NCBI GenBank assembly: GCA_001001925.1
Contig: LCLH01000006.1
Coordinates: 1-27,995 of the forward strand
Direction of reading: 5' to 3'
DNA length: 27,995 nt
Source: Candidatus Magasanikbacteria bacterium GW2011_GWC2_45_8
GTDB lineage: Bacteria > Patescibacteriota > Patescibacteriia > Magasanikbacterales > UBA10146
Below are positions 13,700 through 21,489 of the stretch, piece after piece. The notes beneath the pieces are model-generated. The model was not told where the DNA came from, did no database searches, and saw nothing but the letters and a program-made list of their open reading frames with translations. The stretch's first letter is position 1; every line of letters begins with the position of its first letter. The position numbers and the translations under genes are program-made.

Positions 13700-15151
13700 A
13701 TGAGGAGCACTGCTCGTATTTTTGCCACCCTTGCCGCTATTGAAGCATTATCGCTACTGGGATTTTTGTATCCGCAATTTGCATTCACATTTTTTGTGTT
13801 TGTCGCGGTCGGCACGGCGGTGCTTGCTTTCCTTTATCCGCGCGATTTTTTGTATGTAACGTTTGTTGAGCTTGCGGTGGGTGGTATGGGTTATCTTTTT
13901 TCCGCGCATATAGGAGGGTTCACGGTTTCAATCAGATTAGCGTTTTTTGTGATAGCGTGTGCGGTGGCGCTGTATCATGGCATAAAAAATCGTACGCTTT
14001 ACACTGTTACGGAAAGCGCATTGTGGGGCAAGTGGATTTGGCTTGCATTTTTTATGGCATTCGGCGTGATTCATGGTCTGTTAAGGGGCTACAACCCGCG
14101 CGCGGTGTTTTTTGATTTCAACGCGTATTTTTTTCTGGTATATATTTGGGTGTGGAGTGTGCTCATGCGTACGCGTGAGGATCTGGACGCCTTAAAGCCC
14201 TACGCCCTTGCCGCGGTCAGTTTTTTGGCATTCAAAACAGCGCTTATTTATTTTGTGTTTACCCATGCCGTACCGCTCAACGTGCCGCTTATCTATAAGT
14301 GGATTAGGGACACAGGCGTAGGAGAACTCACCCCTGCGCAGGGTGGATTTTATAGGGTATTTTTTCAATCGCATATTTATTTGATTATCGGGTGGATTTA
14401 TGTGATGATTGCGCTTTTAAAAGAAAAGGCGCACATGCGCAGGTGGCTCCTGTGGGGTTTCTCTTCGTTTGTTGTTTCCGCGCTCATAATGAGTTTGTCG
14501 CGGTCTTTTGCTCTTGGACTTGTTTCCGCGGCGGGAGGTATGCTTTTTGTATCACTCGTATTTTGGCGTTTTACCATGAGAGAAACCTTACACTCCGCGG
14601 CGCTGATGATTGCGAGCGTGTTTGGCGGAGTTTTAATTGTGCTTGCGATAACGTTTTGGCCGTATCCGCCGCGCAATCCTTTTTCTCTTTCAGACGCATG
14701 GGGCACGCGATTTACGTATGACGCGGCGGCCTCAAGCAGATGGGCAGAGTTGAGTCCTCTTTGGAACGCAGTCAAAGATGATTGGCTCTTGGGCGCCGGA
14801 TTTGGCAAAAATATAACCTATATTTCAAATGATCCGCGCGCACGAGCGGAAAATCCAAGCGGGGAATATACTACCAGCGCCTTTGAATGGGGATATTTGG
14901 ATATATGGCTGAAAATGGGTTTTTTTGGGTTACTAGTGTATCTGATTATTTTAAAAAATGTTTTCATTGGGCTTTTTAAATCTGCTCACGCGTGCGTCTT
15001 GCGCGGAACGTGGAAAGGAGTGCTGTTTCCCACCACGCTCATGTTTTCTGTTGTTACGCTTGCTGTAATACATGTCTTTACCCCATACCTTAACCATCCG
15101 CTTGGTTTTGGCGTAGTTATTTTAGCGGCGGTCTGGCTGGATAAAAAATAA
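13700..15151 (+). CDS. O-antigen ligase-like (WaaL/Wzy family) membrane protein
   Basis: A 483-aa protein with roughly ten to twelve hydrophobic segments and no cytoplasmic domain. The region SALIMSLSRSFALGLVSAAGG, the large loop before WNAVKDDWLLGAGFGKNITY, and the following EWGYLDIWLKMGFFGLLVYLI are the pattern of the O-antigen ligase/polymerase family (PF04932 type), in which the loop after LLGxGFG carries catalytic histidine or arginine residues. It would either polymerise the glycan units flipped by the upstream Wzx-like protein or attach the polymer to its acceptor; sequence alone does not separate the two. It lies 50 bases after the glycosyltransferase gene and its stop codon touches the hairpin at 15151-15174, where it meets a gene on the opposite strand. 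Confidence 0.85.
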   Translation: MRSTARIFATLAAIEALSLLGFLYPQFAFTFFVFVAVGTAVLAFLYPRDFLYVTFVELAVGGMGYLFSAHIGGFTVSIRLAFFVIACAVALYHGIKNRTLYTVTESALWGKWIWLAFFMAFGVIHGLLRGYNPRAVFFDFNAYFFLVYIWVWSVLMRTREDLDALKPYALAAVSFLAFKTALIYFVFTHAVPLNVPLIYKWIRDTGVGELTPAQGGFYRVFFQSHIYLIIGWIYVMIALLKEKAHMRRWLLWGFSSFVVSALIMSLSRSFALGLVSAAGGMLFVSLVFWRFTMRETLHSAALMIASVFGGVLIVLAITFWPYPPRNPFSLSDAWGTRFTYDAAASSRWAELSPLWNAVKDDWLLGAGFGKNITYISNDPRARAENPSGEYTTSAFEWGYLDIWLKMGFFGLLVYLIILKNVFIGLFKSAHACVLRGTWKGVLFPTTLMFSVVTLAVIHVFTPYLNHPLGFGVVILAAVWLDKK

Positions 15152-15174
15152 AACACCAAGGTTGATTGGTGTTT
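15141..15174 (-). terminator. Terminator of the minus-strand 132-aa gene
   Basis: AAACACCAA (15151-15159) and TTGGTGTTT (15166-15174) pair perfectly around six bases. On the minus strand the hairpin is followed by TATTTTTTAT, a good termination tract; on the plus strand no T-run follows. So it chiefly serves the gene ending at 15206 and may help limit convergent transcription. Confidence 0.75.
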
Positions 15175-15205
15175 GTGCGAAGGGGTTGAGTGGAGGTGGG
15201 GGTGT

Positions 15206-15604
15206 CTAGTCCATGCACTTGTGCCAGAACCAGCGCAGAAACAGACAGGTCATTTTTGAGAAAGGCGGAAAGAAGAGTAGGAACGCTACGAGGCTCGTAG
15301 CGCCGACGGCAAATATACATTCAGCCGGGATTGGCGCCCCTTCCTCAAGCGTCAGGGTACGGGTCAGGTGGGAGGCCGCCATCAGCGCGGCGCCGATCAT
15401 GAAGAGGTTCTGGGTTTTTTCGATGTGTCTTTCCTCCTTGTCCCTTCCCTCAGGGGTCGGGAAACGCGGTGCTCTGTACCAGTTGGAGAGGTAAGAGATG
15501 AACCCCTCCGAGTACTTGCCCACGTTTTTGAGTATGCGGATGGTAGAGAGGGTCAGGAAAATGACTCCTGCTGCGAGCAAAGCGACGTAGATAATGCCGG
15601 TCAT
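15206..15604 (-). CDS. Orphan three-helix membrane protein, foreign-looking codon use (132 aa)
   Basis: I do not recognise this protein. Three hydrophobic segments are seen at about residues 3-24 (IIYVALLAAGVIFLTLSTIRI), 66-82 and 96-114, with a charged segment after the first (residues 42-63, rich in R, K, D and E) and a final aromatic/basic end KMTCLFLRWFWHKCMD. The coding sequence is visibly GC-richer than its neighbours, favouring ATC, CTC, ACC, AAG and GGC, and the ATG has a good GGAG Shine-Dalgarno motif, unlike most genes here. It carries its own near-consensus promoter (15773-15801), a long structured leader and its own terminator, so it is a complete independent unit between fmt and the polysaccharide cluster. 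The control elements and the consistent hydrophobic pattern make a real gene very likely; acquisition from elsewhere is inferred from composition. Confidence 0.75.
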   Translation of the reverse strand: MTGIIYVALLAAGVIFLTLSTIRILKNVGKYSEGFISYLSNWYRAPRFPTPEGRDKEERHIEKTQNLFMIGAALMAASHLTRTLTLEEGAPIPAECIFAVGATSLVAFLLFFPPFSKMTCLFLRWFWHKCMD

Positions 15605-15766
15605 GGTGGTCTCCGTGTCGCCCCTTCAGCGACGTTGAATTGAAGATGGAAGGGAATATGTGTTCTTGTGGGTTAGGCTTTCCAACCCTTACTCAAAAAC
15701 ATATGTTTCCTTCCATCTTTCCACCTTATATTAAAAAAGAGCTTATTAATGCTATTTTAGCATTAA
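15605..15766 (-). promoter_or_regulatory. Structured 5' leader with three hairpins upstream of the 132-aa gene
   Basis: The predicted minus-strand RNA of about 160 nt begins with TTAATGCTA/TAGCATTAA (15746-15766), a 9-bp stem right at the transcription start. Next comes a long hairpin (15643-15719): 11-bp arms AAGATGGAAGG/CCTTCCATCTT, an internal loop, a 6-bp ATATGT/ACATAT stem, and an apical GGGTT/AACCC stem. A third hairpin, GTCGC/GCGAC (15617-15633), sits just before the Shine-Dalgarno sequence. It could be a riboswitch, a protein-binding leader or a stabilising 5' structure; I recognise no known riboswitch class. Confidence 0.6.
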
Positions 15767-15772
15767 CCGCAC

Positions 15773-15801
15773 AGTATAGCATAAAACAGCGGGTTTGTCA
15801 A
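15773..15801 (-). promoter_or_regulatory. Near-consensus sigma70-type promoter of the 132-aa gene
   Basis: On the minus strand TTGACA (15801-15796) and TATACT (15778-15773) are 17 bases apart. Transcription would begin near 15766, exactly at the first hairpin of the leader. The promoter lies 27 bases downstream of the fmt stop. Confidence 0.88.
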
Positions 15802-15827
15802 CCTAACCGTCTTAAAATCGGCTTAAT

Positions 15828-16781
15828 TTAGCCTAATTTACTATCCAATTTCGCGCCAAAACCATTTAAAAATTCCTCGTCGGTCAAGGGTTTGCCGCCT
15901 TCCATCTGAAGGCGGTGAATTTGTATAAACCCTTGCGCGCAGGCAACATCAAGCGGGGGGAGTTTGTTATGAGTGATAATGGTGCCAGCTTTTACATGTA
16001 GATTTTCTTGTTGTGCAGAAATTTCAAGCAATTTGACGCGCACTTGTTTGCCATTGATGTTAAAAAAAGTAAAAATTCCCGGCCATGGAGTAAACGCGCG
16101 GAATTGGTTAAAAATTTCTTGCGCGGATCTGTGCCAATCAATCAAACCATTTTCCCGTTTAATGATTGAGCAATATGTAGCGAGCGATTCGTCTTGCGGC
16201 TTGGGAGCGAGTGCACCGCTTATATAATCCGGTAATGTTTCAATCAAGAGCTTTGCTCCCGCGTCAAAAAGCCGTTCACTTAATTCCGGTGATTTTTCCT
16301 GCTTTTCAATCAAAACTCTCACCTGCGCAAGTATTGGTCCGCTGTCCATTCCTTTATCCAGAAGCATGATAGTAACACCTGTTTCTTTTTCGCCATTCAA
16401 GAGGGCGGTCTGCACTGGAGAAGGGCCGCGGTAGAGTGGCAAGAGCGAGGGGTGCACGTTTACCACACCTAAAGAGGGCAATGCAAGCACTTCGTTTGGC
16501 AACAGTTTGCCGTACGCAACCAACACATATAATTCCGTGTTTGTTTCTTTGAGCGGTTCAAGTGTGTCGTATTTTTCCGGTTGCCAAACAGTTAGTCCCA
16601 ATTCTTTTGCTAATTGTTTTATGGGCGACGCGGTAAGCGTTTGGTGTCTGCCCACCGGTTCGTTCGGCTTGGTTACCACGAGTTTTACGGGATACCCCGC
16701 GTCAAAAAGTGCACGCAAAACAGGCATCGCGAGCGCGTCGGTGCCGAAGAAGACAATAGGTTTATTTTTTTGCGCGTTCAT
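15828..16781 (-). CDS. fmt: Methionyl-tRNA formyltransferase
   Basis: Fmt formylates the methionine on initiator tRNA using 10-formyltetrahydrofolate. The N-terminal domain has IVFFGTDALAMPVLRAL at the start and the catalytic and folate-binding stretch VVNVHPSLLPLYRGPSPVQTALLNG with N108 and H110, then LLDKGMDSGPI with D146, the expected catalytic triad. The C-terminal OB-like domain that grips the tRNA begins at about residue 205 (NGLIDWHRSAQEIFNQFRAFTPWPG). I take ATG 16781 (317 aa) as the start; the frame is open to a TTG at 16811 but the extra ten residues do not fit the family. The start overlaps the end of def by 20 bases, so the two are probably translationally coupled, in the common def-fmt arrangement. 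Confidence 0.96.
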   Translation of the reverse strand: MNAQKNKPIVFFGTDALAMPVLRALFDAGYPVKLVVTKPNEPVGRHQTLTASPIKQLAKELGLTVWQPEKYDTLEPLKETNTELYVLVAYGKLLPNEVLALPSLGVVNVHPSLLPLYRGPSPVQTALLNGEKETGVTIMLLDKGMDSGPILAQVRVLIEKQEKSPELSERLFDAGAKLLIETLPDYISGALAPKPQDESLATYCSIIKRENGLIDWHRSAQEIFNQFRAFTPWPGIFTFFNINGKQVRVKLLEISAQQENLHVKAGTIITHNKLPPLDVACAQGFIQIHRLQMEGGKPLTDEEFLNGFGAKLDSKLG

Positions 16782-17277
16782 CTGTTTTTTGTATATCGGT
16801 TGCTTTGTCAATGTAAAGCGTTTTGTTTAGATGGTCAATTTCATGTTGGAGTACGCGGGCAAAGTATCCGCCGGCGATAAATTTTAAAGCATTTCCTTCC
16901 CGATCCCAGCATTCCACAATAATTTTTTTGTAGCGCTTCACTGTGCCATAGTATCCGGGTACGGAAAGGCATCCCTCCTCGTCGTTTGCCATGCCCCACG
17001 AGTGGCTCACAATTTTAGGATTGATAATGGGGAAGTCTGTACCATTCCATTTCTCCCTCAACGCTTTATTTTTAAAATCTAACGCGTCTTTGTGAATAAT
17101 CGCCACCATAATATTTAAACCCACTTGCGTAGCGGCAATGCCTATGCCTCTATAGGCGTACATGGAATCCGTCATGTCATCAAGCATTTTTTGCAACGCA
17201 GAAAGCTCGTTTTTTTTGATAAGACGGTTATGCGCGCGCAATACGGGATTTGGTTCAATGGTGAGAGGAAGTTTCAT
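16762..17277 (-). CDS. def: Peptide deformylase
   Basis: Def removes the formyl group from new proteins, the step complementary to Fmt encoded next to it. All three motifs are present: GIGIAATQVG (residues 44-53, motif 1), EGCLSVPG (101-108, with metal ligand C103) and QHEIDH (144-149, with two metal-binding histidines and the catalytic glutamate). From ATG 17277 the protein is 171 aa, a usual length, and begins MKLPLTIEPNPVLR. A longer frame from 17331 would overlap priA by about 43 bases and adds residues unlike the family, so it is rejected. The start lies 11 bases after the priA stop. Confidence 0.97.
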   Translation of the reverse strand: MKLPLTIEPNPVLRAHNRLIKKNELSALQKMLDDMTDSMYAYRGIGIAATQVGLNIMVAIIHKDALDFKNKALREKWNGTDFPIINPKIVSHSWGMANDEEGCLSVPGYYGTVKRYKKIIVECWDREGNALKFIAGGYFARVLQHEIDHLNKTLYIDKATDIQKTDERAKK

Positions 17278-17288
17278 AGTTTTTAGAC

Positions 17289-19196
17289 TTAATCCCCAAA
17301 CAATGAGAGGGGGTTGAAATCCACTTTGCATGAATCCGGCACGAGCGCGATAAGTTGTTGTGCTGTTTTGTGGCGTGTTTCCGGCGGCAGTTTTACAATA
17401 ATTATGTAGCGGAAATTGCCACGAATAACGGGTGGCATGCCTGGGGTGGCGTCACCCACAGAAATCCGCTCTTGTCCGGCGTATGTGCGCTTAAGGGTGT
17501 GCGCCAGTTCTTCGCTTATGCGCCGCGCGGATACCTGATTTTTTGCTTCTATTATAAGCTTTACAATATCACAAAACGGAGGATAGGTGAAGCGTTTGCG
17601 CATGGCAAGCTCGTCCATCACCCACTCGTCAAATTGTCGCAGGCTCAAGCGGTTTAAGAAAGGGGATTCGGGCGCGGTGGTTTGGATAATCAGTTCATTT
17701 GATTGTTCGCCCAAATTCCACCATTCAAGAAAGAGCTCTTCTTGCGCGCGGAATTCTGTGCGGGCAAGTTCGCGGTCGGCATTGACCACACAGGCAAGCG
17801 TAAGGTGTGTATCAGCAAGGAGCGCGAGCGCAGCATTGGTGCCAATCATAACGTAGGGCGGTTTGAGCGGCTTTTGGGGTGATACATCAAGGGTGTCTTT
17901 ATCAATTTGTATAACCGGCACATCAAGATTTGCTTCGGCAAGACGTTTTTGCAGTTCAGCGGAGATTTTTTCCGTACCCGTGCCGCCAATATAAAGATTA
18001 ATCCCCATACAGTTGGGGCATTTGAGCGGTACTGATGTTTTGATGCGGCAATGATGGCACCGCAGTTCTTTTACGTTTTCATGGAACACTTGCGCCGCCT
18101 CGCACACGCGGCAACGTGCAATAAATCCGCAATCCCTGCATCCCACCACGCGTCCCCATCCGCGCCGGTTCAAAAGATACAGCACACTGCCATTTTCTTT
18201 GAGCGCGGTAAGCGTCTGCCTCCACGCGTAATCGCTTATGAAGGTATAATTTTTTTTGATGAATTCATTTTTAAGATCTATGAGCGTGTGTGGTGTCTGT
18301 GGCGCGGCATGTGTTGTTGCGGTTTTGAGAAGTGTATAGCGTCTCATTTGAGCCGCATAGAGTGATTCAATGCTTGGAGTAGGACTTGCAAGAAGAAGTT
18401 GTGCTCTTGTTGCGCGCGCAAGCATGAGTGCCAGATCACGGTTATGGTAGCGCGGTGCCATGTCCCATTGTTTGTGGGCTGTTGCGTGTTCGTTGACTAC
18501 AATGATGGTTTCAAGAAAATCAGTGGGAGCAAAGAGGGAAAGATGTTCTCCCACCACCACCGCGCGCGGATTTTGTTGTATTTTTATCCATGCGTCAAAG
18601 CGGGTTTTTGGTGTAAGCGCGCCGTCGTACCATATCACGTGCTTCCGTATACGCGCGGGACATTCTGCAACCCAGCGTTCCACAGTGGTACGATAGGGGA
18701 ATACAATCATGGTTTGCCTGCTGCGTTTTATGTTCTCCCTCGCCACATGGTGCGTACAGACTTCAATTGAGGACGAGTCATACCACAAGAGTTTTGGGCG
18801 GTTGGATGCGCATATTTGCATTTGTCGCGGCGGCCGCACGCCACGCAGAGTGGTTTTTTTGAGTTTGGTTCCTTTTTGCGGCGGCAAAAAAAGTGAGCAC
18901 GCAGTGCTCAAACTCACTTTATACAGCGCGCTGATTTCTTCCGCAACACGCAGTCGCGCGGGGTTCATAAACGACTCAGGATTAATCACCTGCGTAACTT
19001 TTTTTATTTTTTCCGCGGCAATGTCCGGCGTCAACGCAACATTGGTTTGCCAAACAAGCCCAAGCAGTTTTCCACTGCGCCACGGCACCATCACCAAAAG
19101 TCCGGGTTGTGAAGCGCCCAGTTTCTCCTCCCATTCATACGTAAAATACTGAAACGACCCCGGGAGCCGCTTCAGAGGTACCACCGTAACGTACAT
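17289..19196 (-). CDS. priA: Primosomal protein N' (PriA) with degenerate ATPase motifs
   Basis: PriA recognises stalled replication forks and starts reloading of the replicative helicase. The 635-aa protein begins like PriA (YVTVVPLKRLPGSFQYFTYEW) and has all eight zinc-binding cysteines (C353, C356, C362, C365, C380, C383, C393, C396), followed by the typical IGGTGTEKISAELQKRL and QIDKDTLD segments. However, where Walker A (GxTGSGKTE) should stand, around residues 136-146, the sequence reads LLWYDSSSIEV, and the DEEH Walker B box is VNEH (residues 234-237). ATP-driven unwinding therefore seems lost, as is annotated for mycobacterial PriA. The C-terminal domain is present to the end. It lies 24 bases downstream of the MEMO-like gene and 11 bases before def, probably in one operon. 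Confidence 0.93.
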   Translation of the reverse strand: MYVTVVPLKRLPGSFQYFTYEWEEKLGASQPGLLVMVPWRSGKLLGLVWQTNVALTPDIAAEKIKKVTQVINPESFMNPARLRVAEEISALYKVSLSTACSLFLPPQKGTKLKKTTLRGVRPPRQMQICASNRPKLLWYDSSSIEVCTHHVARENIKRSRQTMIVFPYRTTVERWVAECPARIRKHVIWYDGALTPKTRFDAWIKIQQNPRAVVVGEHLSLFAPTDFLETIIVVNEHATAHKQWDMAPRYHNRDLALMLARATRAQLLLASPTPSIESLYAAQMRRYTLLKTATTHAAPQTPHTLIDLKNEFIKKNYTFISDYAWRQTLTALKENGSVLYLLNRRGWGRVVGCRDCGFIARCRVCEAAQVFHENVKELRCHHCRIKTSVPLKCPNCMGINLYIGGTGTEKISAELQKRLAEANLDVPVIQIDKDTLDVSPQKPLKPPYVMIGTNAALALLADTHLTLACVVNADRELARTEFRAQEELFLEWWNLGEQSNELIIQTTAPESPFLNRLSLRQFDEWVMDELAMRKRFTYPPFCDIVKLIIEAKNQVSARRISEELAHTLKRTYAGQERISVGDATPGMPPVIRGNFRYIIIVKLPPETRHKTAQQLIALVPDSCKVDFNPLSLFGD

Positions 19197-19220
19197 AATG
19201 GCATTGTGTGATTGGCTTCC

Positions 19221-20015
19221 TTAAGAGAGTGCAAATTCCGCTGTGAGGTATCCTACGCCAAAAGGACTCTCGTGGGCAAGCACGGAAAGCTCATAATTGA
19301 CCCGTTGGAGCGCTCCCAAAAGCATAATGAGCGTGTACCAGCCACAGCTTGCCGCCTCATGCACCACTGCCGGATCCAAATTTAAAAGTGCTGTTGTATT
19401 GTGGCCTTGCAAAGCGGAAAGCACCGCGTCGTCAAATTGTTTGCCGGCAGGAGAAAATCCGCCCGGTGCGTCGCTGGTAAGACGGTGTGAGAGGTCGCTT
19501 GAGGCGATAAGCGCAACACGTTTGTTGGTGTTCATGATCGCTTCTTTTATCTGATACCCAAAGTCAAAATGCGTTTTGGCTGGCAGAAGGGAATTGCTAA
19601 TTGGCAGAACCGTCACGTCCGGCAAATGACGCATTAAGAAAAGTAAAGGAATACTCGCTCCGTAATCAAGCTCCGTGGAGGTGTAGGTGTTGAGCATAAA
19701 TCCTGCGCCGCGTACCGCGTCACGCAAGCGGAATGCGACATCAATGGCGCCTTTGAATGTTTGGGTGGTAACCAAGTCACCAAATTCTTTGAGATTCATG
19801 GTAAATTCAGGATTCAAGTTCATGCTCATTACATCTTCAAGCAGAAGGCCATGTGGGGAGAAAATAATAACCGTATCGGGTTTGGCGATGTATAATTTTT
19901 TTTCCAATTCATCAAATGCGTCCGTGGTAGCTTTTAGTTTGGCAGTTTTTTCTTTGCCAATAGCTGGCACCAGAAGCGGCGGATGAGGAGTAATGGCGGC
20001 AAAAACGAGTGACAT
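19221..20015 (-). CDS. MEMO1/LigB-like protein (class III extradiol dioxygenase fold)
   Basis: This 264-aa protein begins SLVFAAITPHPPLLVPAIGKEK, the typical opening of the LigB/MEMO superfamily, with the first metal-ligand histidine in TPHPP. A second expected ligand lies in IIFSPHG (about residue 55), and SSDLSHRL near residue 175 carries another conserved histidine. Members include ring-cleaving dioxygenases and the AmmeMemoRadiSam system protein B. The partner proteins of that system (AMMECR1 and a radical SAM enzyme) are not in the window. Its substrate is unknown. It sits between the secreted repeat protein gene (11 bases upstream) and priA (24 bases downstream), which suggests co-transcription rather than shared function. 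Confidence 0.85.
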   Translation of the reverse strand: MSLVFAAITPHPPLLVPAIGKEKTAKLKATTDAFDELEKKLYIAKPDTVIIFSPHGLLLEDVMSMNLNPEFTMNLKEFGDLVTTQTFKGAIDVAFRLRDAVRGAGFMLNTYTSTELDYGASIPLLFLMRHLPDVTVLPISNSLLPAKTHFDFGYQIKEAIMNTNKRVALIASSDLSHRLTSDAPGGFSPAGKQFDDAVLSALQGHNTTALLNLDPAVVHEAASCGWYTLIMLLGALQRVNYELSVLAHESPFGVGYLTAEFALS

Positions 20016-20026
20016 AAGCTTGATAG

Positions 20027-21445
20027 TTAGTTAATAGAAGATAAAAGAATTAGGTCTGGGTTGATGGAGATTGGTTCTCCTATCTCATGCAGTGCGGCGA
20101 TTTTTTTACTCACCGTAATGATATTTTTTGTGTTCCATCCGAGCGCGTTGAATGTTTTTTCATCCGCAATTGGGCGGCGCTTGCCGTTTGAAATAAAATA
20201 AACGGCCGCGTCATGGGGAATTTTGACAAGCAACCCATCTTTAAGTTTTACAAAATCTTCGGTAGGGTACTTGTCCAAGTCTTTTTGCGCGACTTTTTTG
20301 ATGCGCATGCTTTTAAAATTCAGCGTGAGCAGTTGTTTGTCTATTACGCCGTATTTTTTTCCTCCCAGCACATAAAACACAGCCCCAGTTTTTTTATCTT
20401 GCAAGAGCGCTCCCGTGGGGTACGCCTGTCCCGCAACAACCGGTTCACCAAAACGGTAAAATGCCAAATCCGTGCCTGTTGCATCCATCACTTCATCCGG
20501 ATTAAACCCGATGCGGCGGAATGCCTCCGGCTCCACGAAACGCATTTCGTCATTTACAATCAAATAAATTTCACCCGCGGGATTTTTTAACAAAGAAAAA
20601 TTTGAATGTTTAATGGGTGTGCCAACAGGGTATGCGGAAAGTTCTTGCGGATCAACAAAAAGCACGTTACTTTGGTCAAAGCGTGTTGCAAAGGCAAGTT
20701 TGGTGGCAAAAAGGTGTCGTTCGCCGTCGCGTATAAGCCATATATCGTCACTATCTTTGGCCGACAAAAGAGATCCGTCGGGAAAGGGGAGGAGAAACCA
20801 TGCATGCCAGATTTTCCATAGGTTGTAGTTGCCGTTGAGGTGTGGTGTATAGGTATACAGTGCAGCGGTGGCAAGCGTTGAAGGGATAACCGCCAATCCG
20901 TCTATGGGGTAGGAAGTGCCTGGTTTTTTGACAATGCTTTCATTTGGATGATCCAAAAAGTAGCGCATTTGCGCGGCGGCGCTTTCCAGTTGTTGCGCGA
21001 AGCCTTTGAATCGTTGCGCTTGGGGGTCATTGACGGAACACGCGTCGCATCGCGCATAGCCTGTTGCCCAATCGTACTGATACTGTGTGGGGTGAGGGTC
21101 GTCAACCAAGCTTTGCTCTTTTTGTAAGAGTACAAGAAGAAAACGCGGATTTATTTTGTACGTTTGGGAAATGCGCCACAAGATGTCCGTTACGGATTTT
21201 TGCGTGCCATTAAGGTCTGTAGTGCGGTATGAGCCAAGCGTGCCTGGGCGAGATTCCAAAAAGCGCTTGAGAGTGTCGGGAGTAAATGTTTGAAAGTCCA
21301 ATAATTGCGGGTCGGTCAAAAGGAAGTTGGGGTTAAAGCTTGGGTTCCATTCTTGCGCTTGTACTATGCTTAAAAAAGGCATCTGGAATGCTAAAATACC
21401 GCTTGTAAAAACGAAAATAAAGCCTCTTTTTAAGGTCTGCCACAT
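20027..21445 (-). CDS. Secreted protein: N-terminal lysozyme-like region plus four tandem C-terminal repeats
   Basis: This 472-aa protein starts with a signal peptide (residues 1 to about 31, basic start, hydrophobic core, cleavage likely after VQAQ) and should be exported or membrane-tethered. Residues about 75-215 (ILWRISQTYKINPRFLLVLLQKEQSLVDD, then YDWATGYARC) resemble a transglycosylase-like helical domain with a possible catalytic glutamate in QKEQS; enzymatic activity is inferred. From about residue 222 four repeats of 50-60 residues follow, each with the plan G-x-LL, a short strand pair ending in a G-K/E-R turn (IWLIRDGERHLF, IYLIVNDEMRFV, FYVLGGKKYGVI, VYFISNGKRRPI), then an F-x-x-x-G/N-W/F helix. 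They probably bind the cell surface or a glycan. It is the first gene of the minus-strand run leading to fmt. Confidence 0.75.
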   Translation of the reverse strand: MWQTLKRGFIFVFTSGILAFQMPFLSIVQAQEWNPSFNPNFLLTDPQLLDFQTFTPDTLKRFLESRPGTLGSYRTTDLNGTQKSVTDILWRISQTYKINPRFLLVLLQKEQSLVDDPHPTQYQYDWATGYARCDACSVNDPQAQRFKGFAQQLESAAAQMRYFLDHPNESIVKKPGTSYPIDGLAVIPSTLATAALYTYTPHLNGNYNLWKIWHAWFLLPFPDGSLLSAKDSDDIWLIRDGERHLFATKLAFATRFDQSNVLFVDPQELSAYPVGTPIKHSNFSLLKNPAGEIYLIVNDEMRFVEPEAFRRIGFNPDEVMDATGTDLAFYRFGEPVVAGQAYPTGALLQDKKTGAVFYVLGGKKYGVIDKQLLTLNFKSMRIKKVAQKDLDKYPTEDFVKLKDGLLVKIPHDAAVYFISNGKRRPIADEKTFNALGWNTKNIITVSKKIAALHEIGEPISINPDLILLSSIN

Positions 21446-21452
21446 ATGAAGC

Positions 21453-21482
21453 AGTATAGCATTTTTATGCGGTGGTTGACAA
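21453..21482 (-). promoter_or_regulatory. Promoter of the secreted repeat protein gene, probably leaderless
   Basis: On the minus strand TTGTCA (21482-21477) and TATACT (21458-21453) are 18 bases apart. Only seven bases separate the -10 box from the ATG at 21445, so the message would begin at or next to the start codon. Confidence 0.75.
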
Positions 21483-21489
21483 CAAAAAA

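Noticed and set aside
16782..16811. Longer fmt start at TTG 16811
   Set aside because: It adds ten residues unlike the family and lengthens the overlap with def; ATG 16781 gives the normal Fmt opening.
17278..17331. Longer def start at 17331
   Set aside because: It would overlap priA, and the added residues are priA sequence read in another frame.
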